A stretch of DNA of 64,000 bases from Pseudomonas sp. SCB32 (GCF_009189165.1 NZ_CP045118.1:3472001-3536000), one strand, 5' to 3'. Positions 11,031-19,782 are shown, counted from the first letter of the stretch. Notes: a model not told the origin generated them from the letters alone. Numbers and translations are program-made.

Positions 11031-11099
11031 GTAGGAGCGGACCTTGTCCGCGAATGGCCAGTCTCGCAGAAGAGCATCGCGGAGAAGCTCCGCTCCTAC
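11031..11099. repeat. Palindromic intergenic element, GTAGGAGCG family
   Basis: The element begins GTAGGAGCGG and ends with the inverted CCGCTCCTAC. Each arm holds its own small hairpin (CGGACCTTGTCCG; CGCGGAGAAGCTCCGC), the usual form of a paired Pseudomonas REP element. Confidence 0.8.
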
Positions 11100-11137
11100 G
11101 AGATCAAGAGCCCCTCACCGCCCCCCGAATCACCATG

Positions 11138-11165
11138 AAAAATGCCCGCACAAGGCGGGCATTTT
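11138..11165 (-). terminator. Terminator of the amidase gene (possibly bidirectional)
   Basis: AAAATGCCCGC at 11139-11149 pairs with GCGGGCATTTT at 11155-11165 around a 5-base loop. Both sides end in A or T runs, so it can stop transcription on either strand. It lies 18 bases beyond the amidase stop. Confidence 0.85.
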
Positions 11166-11182
11166 CTTCAGCGACGAACCGA

Positions 11183-12877
11183 TCAAGCCAGCGGCGGCGT
11201 GCTCGGCGGCACCAGGCGCTTGGAACCGGTGGCCTCGAAGGCCGCGGCGAAGCGCAGCAGCGCGGAGTCGTCATAGGCGCGACCGGCGAAGGTCAGGCCC
11301 ACCGGCATGCCGATGTCGGCCATCACGCCCATCGGCACGGTAACGGTCGGCACGCCCAGGTGACGGATCGCCAGGTTGCCGTTGGCAACCCAGATGCCGT
11401 TGCTCCAGGCGATGTCGGCCGATTCCGGGTTCACGTCGGCGTCCGCCGGGCCCACGTCGGCCACGGTGGGGAACAGCACGGCGTCGAGCCTCAGGCCGTC
11501 CATCCAGTCTTCCAGGTCAAGCTTGCGGGTCCTCTCCAGGCCACGCAGGCCGTCCGGCAGGGTCTCGATCTGGTCCCAGGTCTTCAGGCCGCGCTTGGCC
11601 ATGTTGACGTACTCATCCATGCCGGCGACCAGGTCGTCCTCGCGGTTCGGCAGAGTGCCCGGGTCGTGGGGGAAGATCTGCGGACCATCGACGTCGGCCA
11701 GCTTGTTCAGCTTGGGGTCGCCGTTGGCACGGAGGAAATCGTCGAAGCCCCAGCCGGACAGCTCCCACAGTTCGTCATGCATGAACTGCTCGGTAACGAA
11801 GCCACGGTTGAACACGGTCGGCGCGCCAGGGCGGTCGCCCTCGCAGTTGGAGACCAGCGGGAAGTCCACTTCGACGACTTCGGCGCCGGCGGCTTCCAGG
11901 GCCTTGCGGGCCTGTTCCCAGAGGTCGATGACAGAGGCGCGGGTGTTGATGCGCTGGCCGGTCGGGCCGCCGATGCCGGGCTTCTCGCTGGTGCCGGCCA
12001 GTTCGTCCTTGTTGATGAACATGCGCGGCACGCCCAGACGCTTGCCCTTCAGGGCTTCCGGACCAGCAGCCAGGTCCAGGTAGGACGCCGGGCGGACTTC
12101 GGAGACGGCGGGGATCGGCACCCACGGCTGCAGGCGCCACAGATCGCCACGCGTGTCGGTGTCTTCGGCGACCACTACGTCCAGCACTTCCAGCAGGTCG
12201 GCCATGGTGCGCGCGTAGGGCACTACCACGTCCATGGTCGGGGTCAGCGGCCAGTTGCCGCGTACCGAAATCACGCCACGGGACGGGGTGTAGGCGCACA
12301 GGCCGTTGTTCGAAGCCGGACCACGGCCGCTCGACCAGGTCTCTTCCGCCAGGCCGAAGGCCGAGAAGCTCGCGGCGGTCGCGGTGCCGGCACCGTTGGA
12401 GGAACCGGAGGCGAAGGGCGCGGTGAGGAACTTGCGGTTGTACGGGCTTTCCGCACGGCCGTAGACGCCGCGCTGCATGCCGCCGTTGGCCATGGGCGGC
12501 ATGTTGGTCTTGCCCAGGCAGATGGCGCCGCCAGCGCGCAGGCGCTCGACGGTGAAGGCGTCGCGGTAGGCGACCAGGTCCTTGAAGGCCGGGCTGCCGG
12601 AGGCGGCGGTCAGGCCCTTCACCAGGTAGCTGTCCTTGGCGGTGTAAGGGATGCCGTCCAGCGGGCCGAGGGTCTCGCCACGGGCGCGACGGGCGTCGGA
12701 GGCTTCGGCTTCCTTCAGGGCCTCGGTGTTGCGCACGATCACGGCATTGAGCTTGGTCGGGCCATCGTAGGCGTCGATGCGCGCAAGGTAAGCCTGGACC
12801 AGTTCGACCGCGGTGGTGCGGCCCGACTCCAGGGCGTCACGCAGCTGCGCAATGGAAACTTCGGTTACCTCGATCAT
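11183..12877 (-). CDS. Amidase-signature family hydrolase
   Basis: This 564-residue enzyme of the amidase signature family hydrolyses a carboxamide to acid and ammonia. Lys81, in GPLDGIPYTAKDS, is the catalytic lysine. The serine-rich stretch reads FASGSSNGAG (Ser159) instead of GGSSGG, and the nucleophile region reads ETWSSGRGPAS (Ser183) instead of DTGGSIRxPA. All three catalytic positions seem filled but the motif is divergent. The C-terminal part (TVTVPMGVM, GLTFAGRAYDDSALLRFAAAFE) is typical of the family. I chose the ATG at 12877; the upstream in-frame extension looks non-coding. No signal peptide is seen. The substrate is unknown. It stands alone with its own terminator. Confidence 0.85.
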   Translation of the reverse strand: MIEVTEVSIAQLRDALESGRTTAVELVQAYLARIDAYDGPTKLNAVIVRNTEALKEAEASDARRARGETLGPLDGIPYTAKDSYLVKGLTAASGSPAFKDLVAYRDAFTVERLRAGGAICLGKTNMPPMANGGMQRGVYGRAESPYNRKFLTAPFASGSSNGAGTATAASFSAFGLAEETWSSGRGPASNNGLCAYTPSRGVISVRGNWPLTPTMDVVVPYARTMADLLEVLDVVVAEDTDTRGDLWRLQPWVPIPAVSEVRPASYLDLAAGPEALKGKRLGVPRMFINKDELAGTSEKPGIGGPTGQRINTRASVIDLWEQARKALEAAGAEVVEVDFPLVSNCEGDRPGAPTVFNRGFVTEQFMHDELWELSGWGFDDFLRANGDPKLNKLADVDGPQIFPHDPGTLPNREDDLVAGMDEYVNMAKRGLKTWDQIETLPDGLRGLERTRKLDLEDWMDGLRLDAVLFPTVADVGPADADVNPESADIAWSNGIWVANGNLAIRHLGVPTVTVPMGVMADIGMPVGLTFAGRAYDDSALLRFAAAFEATGSKRLVPPSTPPLA

Positions 12878-13136
12878 GCTTTCACCGTCGGCTGAAGGTT
12901 GGTGGGAAGGGGCAGGTCTGCGTCGCGACGGACGCAAACGGCGCAAGTCGGAAAATGCGTGTTCATCTCTATTCTCTTGTACTTCTTGTTACGCGACGGG
13001 AGTGGGTACACCGTCGGCCGGCGGCGTCCGGCAGCCCCCGGAGGACAAACCGGGAACAGGAGTATGGCAAGTAAGGCAAATAAAGCCGCCAGGGCGCACA
13101 CACTGGCACGTCCGATCAGAATACACAACACGCGTA
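12878..13136. other. Upstream region of the amidase gene
   Basis: No gene is visible. The stretch between the amidase start and the terminator of the barrel protein presumably holds the amidase promoter. TTCTCTTGTACTTCTTGTTAC around 12970-12990 is the only clearly AT-richer part. Confidence 0.4.
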
Positions 13137-13175
13137 AATTAAAAAAAACGCCCGCCGACAGGGGAATCGGCGGGC
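13137..13175 (-). terminator. Intrinsic terminator of the outer-membrane barrel gene
   Basis: GCCCGCCGA at 13150-13158 pairs with TCGGCGGGC at 13167-13175. Read on the minus strand, the stem is followed by a long T run (A residues at 13141-13148 on the plus strand). Confidence 0.88.
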
Positions 13176-13248
13176 TAAACGGGCGCCTGGGGGTCGCCCG
13201 CAGGAATAGAGATCAGCGCATCGCCAAGCCGATGCGCTGTTCGGGGGA

Positions 13249-13752
13249 TCAGAAGCGGAAATAGGCCGACAGGGTGGTCTGGTCGAGGTCCACGTCACCA
13301 ACCTTCAGGGTCTCCTGCTCCAGGCGCACGCCCAGGCCGCCGATCACGTCCATCTCGGCACCGTAGCCGTAGAGGGCGTCCAGGTCTTCGGAGTTGCCCG
13401 TCACGTCATCGTCGTCAGAGCGCCAGCCATGCACACCGGCGGTGCCGAACAGACGGATACGCTCCCCGATCGGAACGCCCAGGCGCACGTTGGCCTGAAT
13501 AGACTGACCCTCGAATTTCTTGTCGCCGTCACTCATCTCGCCGAAATCGACCACCGCGCCTTCGAACGCCAGGTAGTTGTTCAGGCGATAGCCGGCGTAG
13601 ACCTTGAAACTGTTGTCCTTGTCGTTGAACCGGGACTCATCGATCTCGCCCTGCGTGACACCGCCACCGACGTAGAGGCCCCTGTCGTCGGCGAACGCCA
13701 GCATCGGGGACGACAACAGGAACAGGGTGGAAATCATTTTTGCGACACGCAT
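13249..13752 (-). CDS. Small outer-membrane beta-barrel protein
   Basis: This 167-residue protein starts with a clear signal peptide (MRVAKMISTLFLLSSPMLAFA, likely cut before DD). The mature part alternates polar and hydrophobic residues in about eight strands (GLYVGGGV, FKVYAGYRL, YLAFEGAVVDFG, QANVRLGVPIG, RLFGTAGVHGW and so on). It ends AYFRF, the terminal aromatic signal for BAM-mediated insertion. Size and pattern fit the OmpA/OmpX-like eight-strand barrels. An acidic loop, RSDDDDVTGNSEDLD, could bind cations. A ribosome binding site (AAAGGAG) lies just before the ATG. It has its own terminator and no evident operon partner. Confidence 0.85.
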   Translation of the reverse strand: MRVAKMISTLFLLSSPMLAFADDRGLYVGGGVTQGEIDESRFNDKDNSFKVYAGYRLNNYLAFEGAVVDFGEMSDGDKKFEGQSIQANVRLGVPIGERIRLFGTAGVHGWRSDDDDVTGNSEDLDALYGYGAEMDVIGGLGVRLEQETLKVGDVDLDQTTLSAYFRF

Positions 13753-14520
13753 GAAAACTCCTTTCCGGTGACAATTACTGTCATCCGTACAAACTTGAAA
13801 TGAATTGGATTCGGACAGACGCCGGCTCCCCGAATGGAAACCGCGCGTTTATCGCCAGATGGCGGAACGAATGAATAAGCGGAAGAACATCGAACCCGTT
13901 TGAATCACCCTCTCTATCCAGAACACAAGGCCAGGTAATTAAATCCAACGGGATATTCGGCTGACTATCGTAGGTTCTCGATAGTCGGGAAATGAACTTG
14001 CGAATGAAGCGAAGTGCAGGCCCGCAGGGCTCGGGCGCCACGGGGAGAACCAGTCGAATCAGTCATTGCGCTTTCACTGCGCTGTCAGTCGTGATCGTCC
14101 TCTTCGAAACAGCACCACGCTCTTTCCGTTATCGCGCGAGTGAACTTGAACGTTCATGGATTTGAATCGAAGCATCGTTGCTGGCTACTGGTTTTCTTCA
14201 TATCAAGCAGCACAGCCAGCACTTCGAACGTGCTCGCTGATAATACGGTTTGCAGTCCCCGGATATATACCGCATGAAAACAGCGAGTCAGTCTCCCCCT
14301 GCCCCAACCCGCCACTGCGGCCTCCACCGTGATGCCCAGGGCACGAGAATCAGCTCGTCTTTTGTCGCCAAGGAAAATCAGAGCCGCTAATAGTGCTGAA
14401 GCGTTGTTCTGTCGTCATTTTCACGCGCCAGTGCAGAAAGGGTTCCAGGCGATACATACGAAATCTCCCACGGTCCTTTACCCTTGTGGGCCTATGAGCG
14501 CCGTCGATAGATTCCGTCTG
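13753..14520. other. AT-richer intergenic stretch with no gene seen
   Basis: Base composition is clearly lower in GC than the rest of the window. Open frames of 60-90 codons exist but none has a ribosome binding site with protein-like composition. This may be the edge of acquired DNA or the remains of a lost gene. Confidence 0.5.
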
Positions 14521-14851
14521 CCACGGTCAATCCCGTGGCCGGGTGTCGCAGCCCGGACCAAGACAGAGCGCACGTAGCGCCATTGCACCTGCACAGGCGC
14601 TTTTTCATGCCTGCTGCTTTCGTGCATCTATGGCTGACCGTGCGGTGCGGGCTTATGCCCGGCCGGTTCTTGCTCCGTCTCCCGGTACTGCGACCTCCGC
14701 ACGGTCCGCCACCCTACCTCGTGTCGCAGCGAAGGTGATGTGGCGGCTCCCTAACGCAAGTACGGAGCAAAGGAAATGCACTTCCCCCCTTTCACGCCCG
14801 CGCACCGCCATTTCCTTCACGTTTTCCCTGCCCTCCGCCCGGAGGTGCGCC
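14521..14851 (+). promoter_or_regulatory. Hairpin-rich leader before two small genes (P4 immunity-like?)
   Basis: Several perfect inverted repeats are packed here: CCACGG/CCGTGG at 14521-14538; AGCGCC/GGCGCT at 14576-14601 followed by TTTTT, a terminator-like attenuator; and GACCGTGCGG/CCGCACGGTC at 14636-14645 and 14697-14706. A single reading frame stays open from 14543 through the leader into the gene at 14852. This resembles the leader upstream of ash/icd-type genes in P4-like satellite phages, where early termination is controlled by a small RNA. The resemblance is from memory, not from a search. Confidence 0.4.
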
Positions 14852-15133
14852 ATGCCTGACTTCCGTCCCATTCCCCTGACCACCCAGCCCCATGACGACG
14901 TGCTGTTCGTCAACGCATCGTCGCCCCCCGACCACCTTCACGAAACCGCGCTGCGGCGGCTGACCGCCGTCGAAGACATCCTGCGCCTGATGGAAGACGA
15001 CACCGACCGCGGCCTGATCCACGCCACCGCGCGCCTCGCCTCAGCGCTGGCCCCCCTGGTGAGCGAGGCCCGGCAGCTCTACGAGCTGGCCCTGGATCGT
15101 CACGCACGCGCAGCGCAGGAGTCGGACCTATGA
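14852..15133 (+). CDS. Small protein, DUF3077/DUF6124-like, unknown function
   Basis: This 93-residue protein starts at the ATG at 14852, which has a strong GGAGG 6 bases upstream. An N-terminal disordered stretch is followed by mostly helical sequence (ETALRRLTAVEDILRLMEDD, ATARLASALAPLVSEARQLYELALD). The layout, a short beta-like start then a hydrophobic helical pair, recalls the small DUF3077/DUF6124 proteins common in Pseudomonas; this is a weak match by eye. The stop overlaps the next start in ATGA, so the two genes are translationally coupled. The hairpin-rich leader upstream suggests attenuation control. Confidence 0.7.
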   Translation: MPDFRPIPLTTQPHDDVLFVNASSPPDHLHETALRRLTAVEDILRLMEDDTDRGLIHATARLASALAPLVSEARQLYELALDRHARAAQESDL

Positions 15134-15582
15134 CGCAGGTCGGTGACGCCGCGCAGCATCATTACGAAGCGGCGCTGGCAGGCCTCGCACAGATTCGCCA
15201 GTACCTGCCAACCGGCACTCGCATGGATGCGCTGGCACTGCTGGAGGATATCCGTGAGCACGTGGAGCAGGCGTTCTGGCAGGCCAGTCTACAGCAACGG
15301 GTGACCCCCGCCTCGGTGGCCGCGACGCCCTATTGCTGCGCCCTGCCCCTGCCCCCGCAACGACGTAAACACCTGGATGCGCTGCGCCGAGGCATGTTGA
15401 TGGCCGAGCGCAGTTTTGCCACGAAAGGGGACGTCGCGCCCTGGAATGCACTGCTGTACGGGCGGTATCAGCATGGCAAGGGACATCGGCAGGAAAGTTT
15501 CGAATGCGGCTTCGTGATGCGCATGTTCCAGCTGTTGCACGAGGCCTGCGCGGAGCAGCAGCCTCGGGCGTCCAGCCGGTAG
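15130..15582 (+). CDS. Hypothetical protein coupled to the preceding small gene
   Basis: This 150-residue protein has no recognised domain. The first part is helical (HYEAALAGLAQIRQYL, DALALLEDIREHVEQAFWQA). A central segment has a Cys-Cys pair (PYCCALPLPPQ), and the C-terminal part carries a Gly/His-rich turn followed by ESFECGFVMRMFQLLHEAC. No signal peptide or membrane helix is present. The start lies inside the stop of the preceding gene (ATGA), so both should be made together. The pair sits in a stretch that looks acquired. Confidence 0.7.
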   Translation: MTQVGDAAQHHYEAALAGLAQIRQYLPTGTRMDALALLEDIREHVEQAFWQASLQQRVTPASVAATPYCCALPLPPQRRKHLDALRRGMLMAERSFATKGDVAPWNALLYGRYQHGKGHRQESFECGFVMRMFQLLHEACAEQQPRASSR

Positions 15583-15736
15583 CGCCATTGGGCAAGTGCC
15601 ACCCTTTAGCTGTCCTGAAGTCTGAAGCTTCAAAAAACGTGCATTGAAGTGCGGGCCTCCCGACGGTGAGATAAGCCCGGCAGACAGCACGCTGCCAATG
15701 GCCAATACAGAACAATGAAGAAGAGGCTCACCGCCC

Positions 15737-16645
15737 ATGCGCAAGCTCATGAAGATACTCGCCCTGGCATCCACCACCTTGCTGAGCGCCCCCCTGGCGG
15801 CCCTGGCAGACGACACCGGCAAAGCCCGTACGGAAGCCTTCGTGGTGCACCGGCTCACCGACTTTCTCTACGCGATCGGCGAACCGAACTACTACCAGAA
15901 GAACTATTCGTACCTGTTGGTGGGGAAAGACCAGGCGCTGATGTTCGACTCGGGCGCCAACCAGAAGGAAGACATCACCCAGGTGGCCCGGCGGATTACA
16001 GACAAACCGCTGTCGGTGCTGCCCTCGCACCTGCACTTCGATCATCTGGGCGGGCTGCACAACTTCCAGAGCATCTACCTGATGGATACGCCCTTCACTC
16101 GCAAGTTCCGCCGTGCGGACGGGCTCTACCAGGTGCCGGAGCCGGTCTACCTGGGCAACATCGATCACATGACGCTGGCGCCATTCAAGGTGGCGCGGCT
16201 GGTGAAGCCCAACGAGGTGATCGACCTGGGCGGGCTGAAGGTCCGCCTGCTGAGCGTGCCGGGGCACACCCCGGACGAAGTCGCGCTGCACGACGAGGCG
16301 CACAACATCCTGCTCTCTGGCGACCACCTCTACCCTTCCTGGCTGCTGGCGGGGAACCTGAAGGATTACGTTGCCTCGCTGGATTCCACGCTGAAGCTGA
16401 TCAACCCGCAGACCACCCTCTACGGCGCCCACGCCGACGAAGACCCGACCAAGGTGCCGGCCATGACCTACGCCGACGTCGTGGCGGTCCGCGACAAGAT
16501 GCAGCAGATCCAGGCCGGCCGCGCCAAGGGCGAAGCCTTCAGCGACCCGGAGCTGATTAAAAGTTCGGAGCTGTACAAGGTGGAGAAGGACATCAGCATC
16601 CTCACCGACATCCAGTTCACCGATGGCCGTGGCTACGGCTACTGA
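15737..16645 (+). CDS. Periplasmic MBL-fold metallo-hydrolase
   Basis: This 302-residue protein of the metallo-beta-lactamase fold has an N-terminal signal peptide (MRKLMKILALASTTLLSAPLAALA) and should act in the periplasm. The zinc motif is SHLHFDHLGG. Further ligands are in VPGHTPDEVAL and LLSGDHLYP, and a late His is in YGAHADED. The overall pattern is that of the general hydrolase branch (glyoxalase II-like, SoxH-like), not of classical beta-lactamases. The substrate is unknown. The ATG at 15737 follows GAAGAAGAGG; the ATG at 15749 is a possible alternative. It is flanked by a palindromic repeat and has no operon partner. Confidence 0.85.
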   Translation: MRKLMKILALASTTLLSAPLAALADDTGKARTEAFVVHRLTDFLYAIGEPNYYQKNYSYLLVGKDQALMFDSGANQKEDITQVARRITDKPLSVLPSHLHFDHLGGLHNFQSIYLMDTPFTRKFRRADGLYQVPEPVYLGNIDHMTLAPFKVARLVKPNEVIDLGGLKVRLLSVPGHTPDEVALHDEAHNILLSGDHLYPSWLLAGNLKDYVASLDSTLKLINPQTTLYGAHADEDPTKVPAMTYADVVAVRDKMQQIQAGRAKGEAFSDPELIKSSELYKVEKDISILTDIQFTDGRGYGY

Positions 16646-16657
16646 GGACTGCTCTTT

Positions 16658-16746
16658 GTAGGAGCGAGCTTGCTCGCGAACCGGAGTCAGCCTGGCGCAG
16701 TGGTGCAGGCCTATAGCTCTCCATTCGCGCGCAAGCTCGCTCCTAC
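16658..16746. repeat. Palindromic intergenic element, GTAGGAGCG family
   Basis: Begins GTAGGAGCGAGCTTGCTCGCG and ends with the inverted GCGCGCAAGCTCGCTCCTAC, each arm forming a hairpin. It lies between two convergent genes and may serve as their terminator. Confidence 0.8.
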
Positions 16747-16791
16747 ACCTTCGCCCAACTCGCAGTAGCAAAAGGACTCTCCGGTCAGCCC

Positions 16792-17676
16792 CTACTCGCC
16801 AATCGACAGCAACCAGTCGATGAACGCCCGGACCTCCAGGCATTCGCGTTTTGCCTCGGGGCAGACGACGTAGTAGTTGTGCACTGCCGCTACCCAGATC
16901 GGCAGCGGGCGTACCAGGCGGCCTTCGTCGAGGTCACGGGCGGAGACGGTCTCATCGCTGAGCGCCACGCCGAAACCGTCCCGCGCCGCCTGCAGGACCA
17001 TGCCGAAATCCTCGAAACGGATGTCCTCGGCGCCACCCCGGCTGTGGCCGGCCTCGGCCAGCCATTGCTGCCACTGCCGACCGTCATCCTCGTGCAGCAG
17101 ACGGTGCCGCGTCAGGTCGGCAACTTCATGGATGGCCTGCGGCCCGCGCAGGTACTGCGGGCTGCACACGGGCGTCATGCGGATGCCATGCAGCAGGTGC
17201 CACCAGACGCCCGGCCAGGGCGGCGTACCGTAGATCACCGCCACATCGGCGCGGCGCCAATCCACCTGCGGCATGCCCGGCGCGGTGATCACGCTCACCC
17301 GCACTGAGCGCGATTCCTCCATGAAGCGCAGCAACGGCCGGCTCAGCCACTCCACGCCTTCGGCCGGCGGAATCGACAGGCAGATCTCCACCCGCTCCTC
17401 TTCGTTCCGGACGCCTGCCTGCAACGCCTGGACCGCCTCGGTGATCTCGCCCATGGCACTGGCCACGCGCTTCTGCAGCTCGCGCCCGCTGGCGGTCAGC
17501 ACCAGTTGCCGGCCACGCTTCTCGAACAACTCCACGCCCAGGCTGTTCTGCAGCGACTTGACCTGCTGGCTGACAGCGCCGGTGGTGACGTGCAGCTCCA
17601 CGGCGGCCGCCGCCAGACTGCCCAGCCGGGCAACGCTTTCGAACACTCTGAAGCTGTGAAGTGGAGGAAGCGCCAT
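16792..17676 (-). CDS. LysR-family transcriptional regulator, GcvA-like
   Basis: This 294-residue regulator has the N-terminal winged helix-turn-helix (LHSFRVFESVARLGSLAAAAVELHVTTGAVSQQVKSLQ) with the GcvA/AmpR-type spacing, then a periplasmic-binding-protein-like ligand domain from about residue 90 to the end. The target genes are not evident. It is divergent from the nucleobase permease at 18078 with a 401-bp gap, so control of that gene is possible but unproven. The convergent MBL-fold gene lies on its other side. Confidence 0.88.
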   Translation of the reverse strand: MALPPLHSFRVFESVARLGSLAAAAVELHVTTGAVSQQVKSLQNSLGVELFEKRGRQLVLTASGRELQKRVASAMGEITEAVQALQAGVRNEEERVEICLSIPPAEGVEWLSRPLLRFMEESRSVRVSVITAPGMPQVDWRRADVAVIYGTPPWPGVWWHLLHGIRMTPVCSPQYLRGPQAIHEVADLTRHRLLHEDDGRQWQQWLAEAGHSRGGAEDIRFEDFGMVLQAARDGFGVALSDETVSARDLDEGRLVRPLPIWVAAVHNYYVVCPEAKRECLEVRAFIDWLLSIGE

Positions 17677-18077
17677 GTCTGCTCCGAAGTCGTACTTGGG
17701 CGCCGCCCAACCGTGGCAAAGGGTTATAGCAGGAGCGGCCGCCGCACGGGAGCGGATCGGGTAGTGAACGACGGCGGAAACAGAGCTGCCGGCACGCTCA
17801 GGACGGGGCCGGAAGGTCGCCCAGAGACGGCAACTTCAGAAATTGTATTCATTAACTTGTGTGATTGAACTCAAATTTAATGACATATCGTGTACATACT
17901 ATTCAACACAGCTGACCCGGCAAGATTCCCGTCCCAGAGCCACTCGCGGCGCGCCATTGTGTAACCGATCGGTCAGTTTTCGGACCACCGGACAAAAACA
18001 TGTATACAAATCAGTAGATATTTCCCACGGATTTTGTCTACAGTGGTCCCACAACAAAAACAAGCGAGTCCTCAGTC
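17677..18077. other. Divergent regulatory region between LysR gene and permease
   Basis: No gene is visible. The central part (about 17840-18060) is AT-rich and presumably holds both promoters. The TGTATACA palindrome is listed separately. Confidence 0.5.
18001..18008. promoter_or_regulatory. TGTATACA palindrome, candidate GntR-type operator before the permease
   Basis: A perfect 8-bp palindrome, flanked as ATGTATACAAAT, lies about 70 bases before the permease start. A related TGTACATA lies at 17891-17898. GntR-family repressors of purine catabolism and related pathways bind sites of this type. No GntR gene lies in the window. Confidence 0.4.
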
Positions 18078-19619
18078 ATGAATGATCGTTCAGCTGTAGC
18101 GTCCGTCGGAGCACGCCCGGAAGACGAGAACCTCGGTATCGGCGCCAATCTGGCGTACGGCCTGCAACACGTTCTGACCATGTATGGCGGCATCGTCGCC
18201 GTGCCCTTGATCCTCGGCCAGGCGGCCGGGCTCTCCCCCAGCGAAATTGGCATGCTGATCGCCGCCTCGCTCTTCGCCGGTGGCCTGGCCACCCTGCTGC
18301 AAACCCTGGGTCTTCCCTTCTTCGGTTGCCAGCTGCCGCTGGTGCAAGGCGTGTCCTTCGCCGGTGTGGCCACCATGATTGCCATCCTTGGCGGTGGCTA
18401 TGAGGGCGGCGGCCTCCCCGCCGTGCTCGGCGCGGTGATGGCGGCGTCGTTCATCGGCTTCCTGATCACCCCGGTGTTCTCCCGCATCACCAAGTTCTTC
18501 CCGCCGCTGGTCACCGGTATCGTGATCACCACCATCGGCCTGACGCTGATGCCGGTCGCGGCGCGCTGGGCCATGGGCGGCAATCCCAAGGCGCCGGAAT
18601 TCGGCAGCATGGCCAACATCGGCCTCGCTGCCATGACCCTGGTGATCGTCCTGCTGCTGAGCAAGCTGGGCAGTTCGTCGATCTCCCGCCTGTCGATCCT
18701 GCTGGCGATGATCATCGGCACCCTGATCGCCGCCGCACTGGGCATGACCGACTTCTCCCGCGTGGCCGAAGGCTCGATGGTGGCAATGCCGTCGCTGTTC
18801 CATTTCGGCATGCCGACCTTCCACATCTCCGCCATCATCTCGATGCTGATCGTGATCATGGTGACCCTGGTGGAAACCTCGGCGGACATCCTCGCGGTCG
18901 GTGAAATCATCGGCACCAAGGTCGACTCCAAGCGCCTGGGCAACGGCCTGCGCGCCGACATGGCGTCGAGCATCATTGCGCCGATCTTCGGCTCCTTCAC
19001 CCAGAGCGCCTTCGCCCAGAACGTCGGCCTGGTCGCCGTGACCGGCGTGAAGAGCCGCTACGTGGTCGCCACCGGCGGCCTGATCCTGGTCACCCTCGGC
19101 CTGCTGCCGGTGATGGGCCGCGTCATCGCCGCCGTGCCCACCTCCGTCCTCGGCGGCGCCGGCATCGTGCTGTTCGGCACCGTGGCGGCCAGCGGCATCC
19201 GCACCCTGGCGACCGTGGACTACCGCAACAACATGAACCTGATCATCGTCGCCACCTCCATCGGCTTCGGCATGATCCCGATCGCCGCACCGAGCTTCTA
19301 TGAGCACTTCCCGAGCTGGTTCGCCACCATCTTCCACTCGGGCATCAGCTCGGCGGCCATCATGGCCATCGGCCTCAACCTGCTGTTCAACCACTTCAAG
19401 ACCGGCAACTCGGACCAGCAATCGGTGTTCGTCGCCGCCGAGGAACGCACCCTGCGCTATCGCGACATCGCCGCACTGAACGAAGGTGACTACTTCCAGA
19501 ACGGCAAGCTGTTCGACTGCGATGGCAAGGAAGTCCCGCTGATCAACGACGATCACGATGACCACCACGCCCCCGGTCACAAGCGACAGCTGCGCGAGGC
19601 GGAAAACAGCCACGTCTGA
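18078..19619 (+). CDS. NCS2-family nucleobase permease (xanthine/urate/uracil type)
   Basis: This 513-residue inner-membrane nucleobase symporter shows the NAT/NCS2 marks: GLQHVLTMYGG in the first helix, LVETSADILAVGEIIG, and QNVGLVAVTGVKSRYV. The protein has about 14 helices and a hydrophilic, His/Asp-rich C-terminal tail (NDDHDDHHAPGHK) that is longer than usual. The motif before the QN box fits purine permeases such as those for xanthine or urate better than uracil; this is an inference. It is followed by a clear terminator, so it is a single-gene unit. A GntR-type palindrome lies upstream. Confidence 0.9.
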   Translation: MNDRSAVASVGARPEDENLGIGANLAYGLQHVLTMYGGIVAVPLILGQAAGLSPSEIGMLIAASLFAGGLATLLQTLGLPFFGCQLPLVQGVSFAGVATMIAILGGGYEGGGLPAVLGAVMAASFIGFLITPVFSRITKFFPPLVTGIVITTIGLTLMPVAARWAMGGNPKAPEFGSMANIGLAAMTLVIVLLLSKLGSSSISRLSILLAMIIGTLIAAALGMTDFSRVAEGSMVAMPSLFHFGMPTFHISAIISMLIVIMVTLVETSADILAVGEIIGTKVDSKRLGNGLRADMASSIIAPIFGSFTQSAFAQNVGLVAVTGVKSRYVVATGGLILVTLGLLPVMGRVIAAVPTSVLGGAGIVLFGTVAASGIRTLATVDYRNNMNLIIVATSIGFGMIPIAAPSFYEHFPSWFATIFHSGISSAAIMAIGLNLLFNHFKTGNSDQQSVFVAAEERTLRYRDIAALNEGDYFQNGKLFDCDGKEVPLINDDHDDHHAPGHKRQLREAENSHV

Positions 19620-19635
19620 CCTGGCGACACGAACG

Positions 19636-19663
19636 AAAAGGCCCCGCATCTGCGGGGCTTTTT
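19636..19663 (+). terminator. Intrinsic terminator after the nucleobase permease
   Basis: GCCCCGC (19641-19647) pairs with GCGGGGC (19652-19658) around a 4-base loop. AAAA precedes the stem and TTTTT follows it. Confidence 0.92.
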
Positions 19664-19688
19664 CTTTAGCTCTTGGCTCTTGGTGCTT

Positions 19689-19782
19689 GTAGGAGCGGGC
19701 TTGCTCGCGAACAGGATTTACCTGCAACTCCAGGCGTCAGGCGGGTTCGCGAGCAAGGACTGGGCGTCCCCCGCGGTCCTAC
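19689..19782. repeat. Palindromic intergenic element, GTAGGAGCG family
   Basis: The left arm, GTAGGAGCGGGCTTGCTCGCG, is intact. The right arm, with CGCGAGCAAG then GGTCCTAC, is partly degenerate. Confidence 0.7.

Noticed and set aside
13781..14041. 86-codon minus-strand frame and an 82-codon plus-strand frame at 14329
   Set aside because: No ribosome binding site, no protein-like pattern and no neighbour context.
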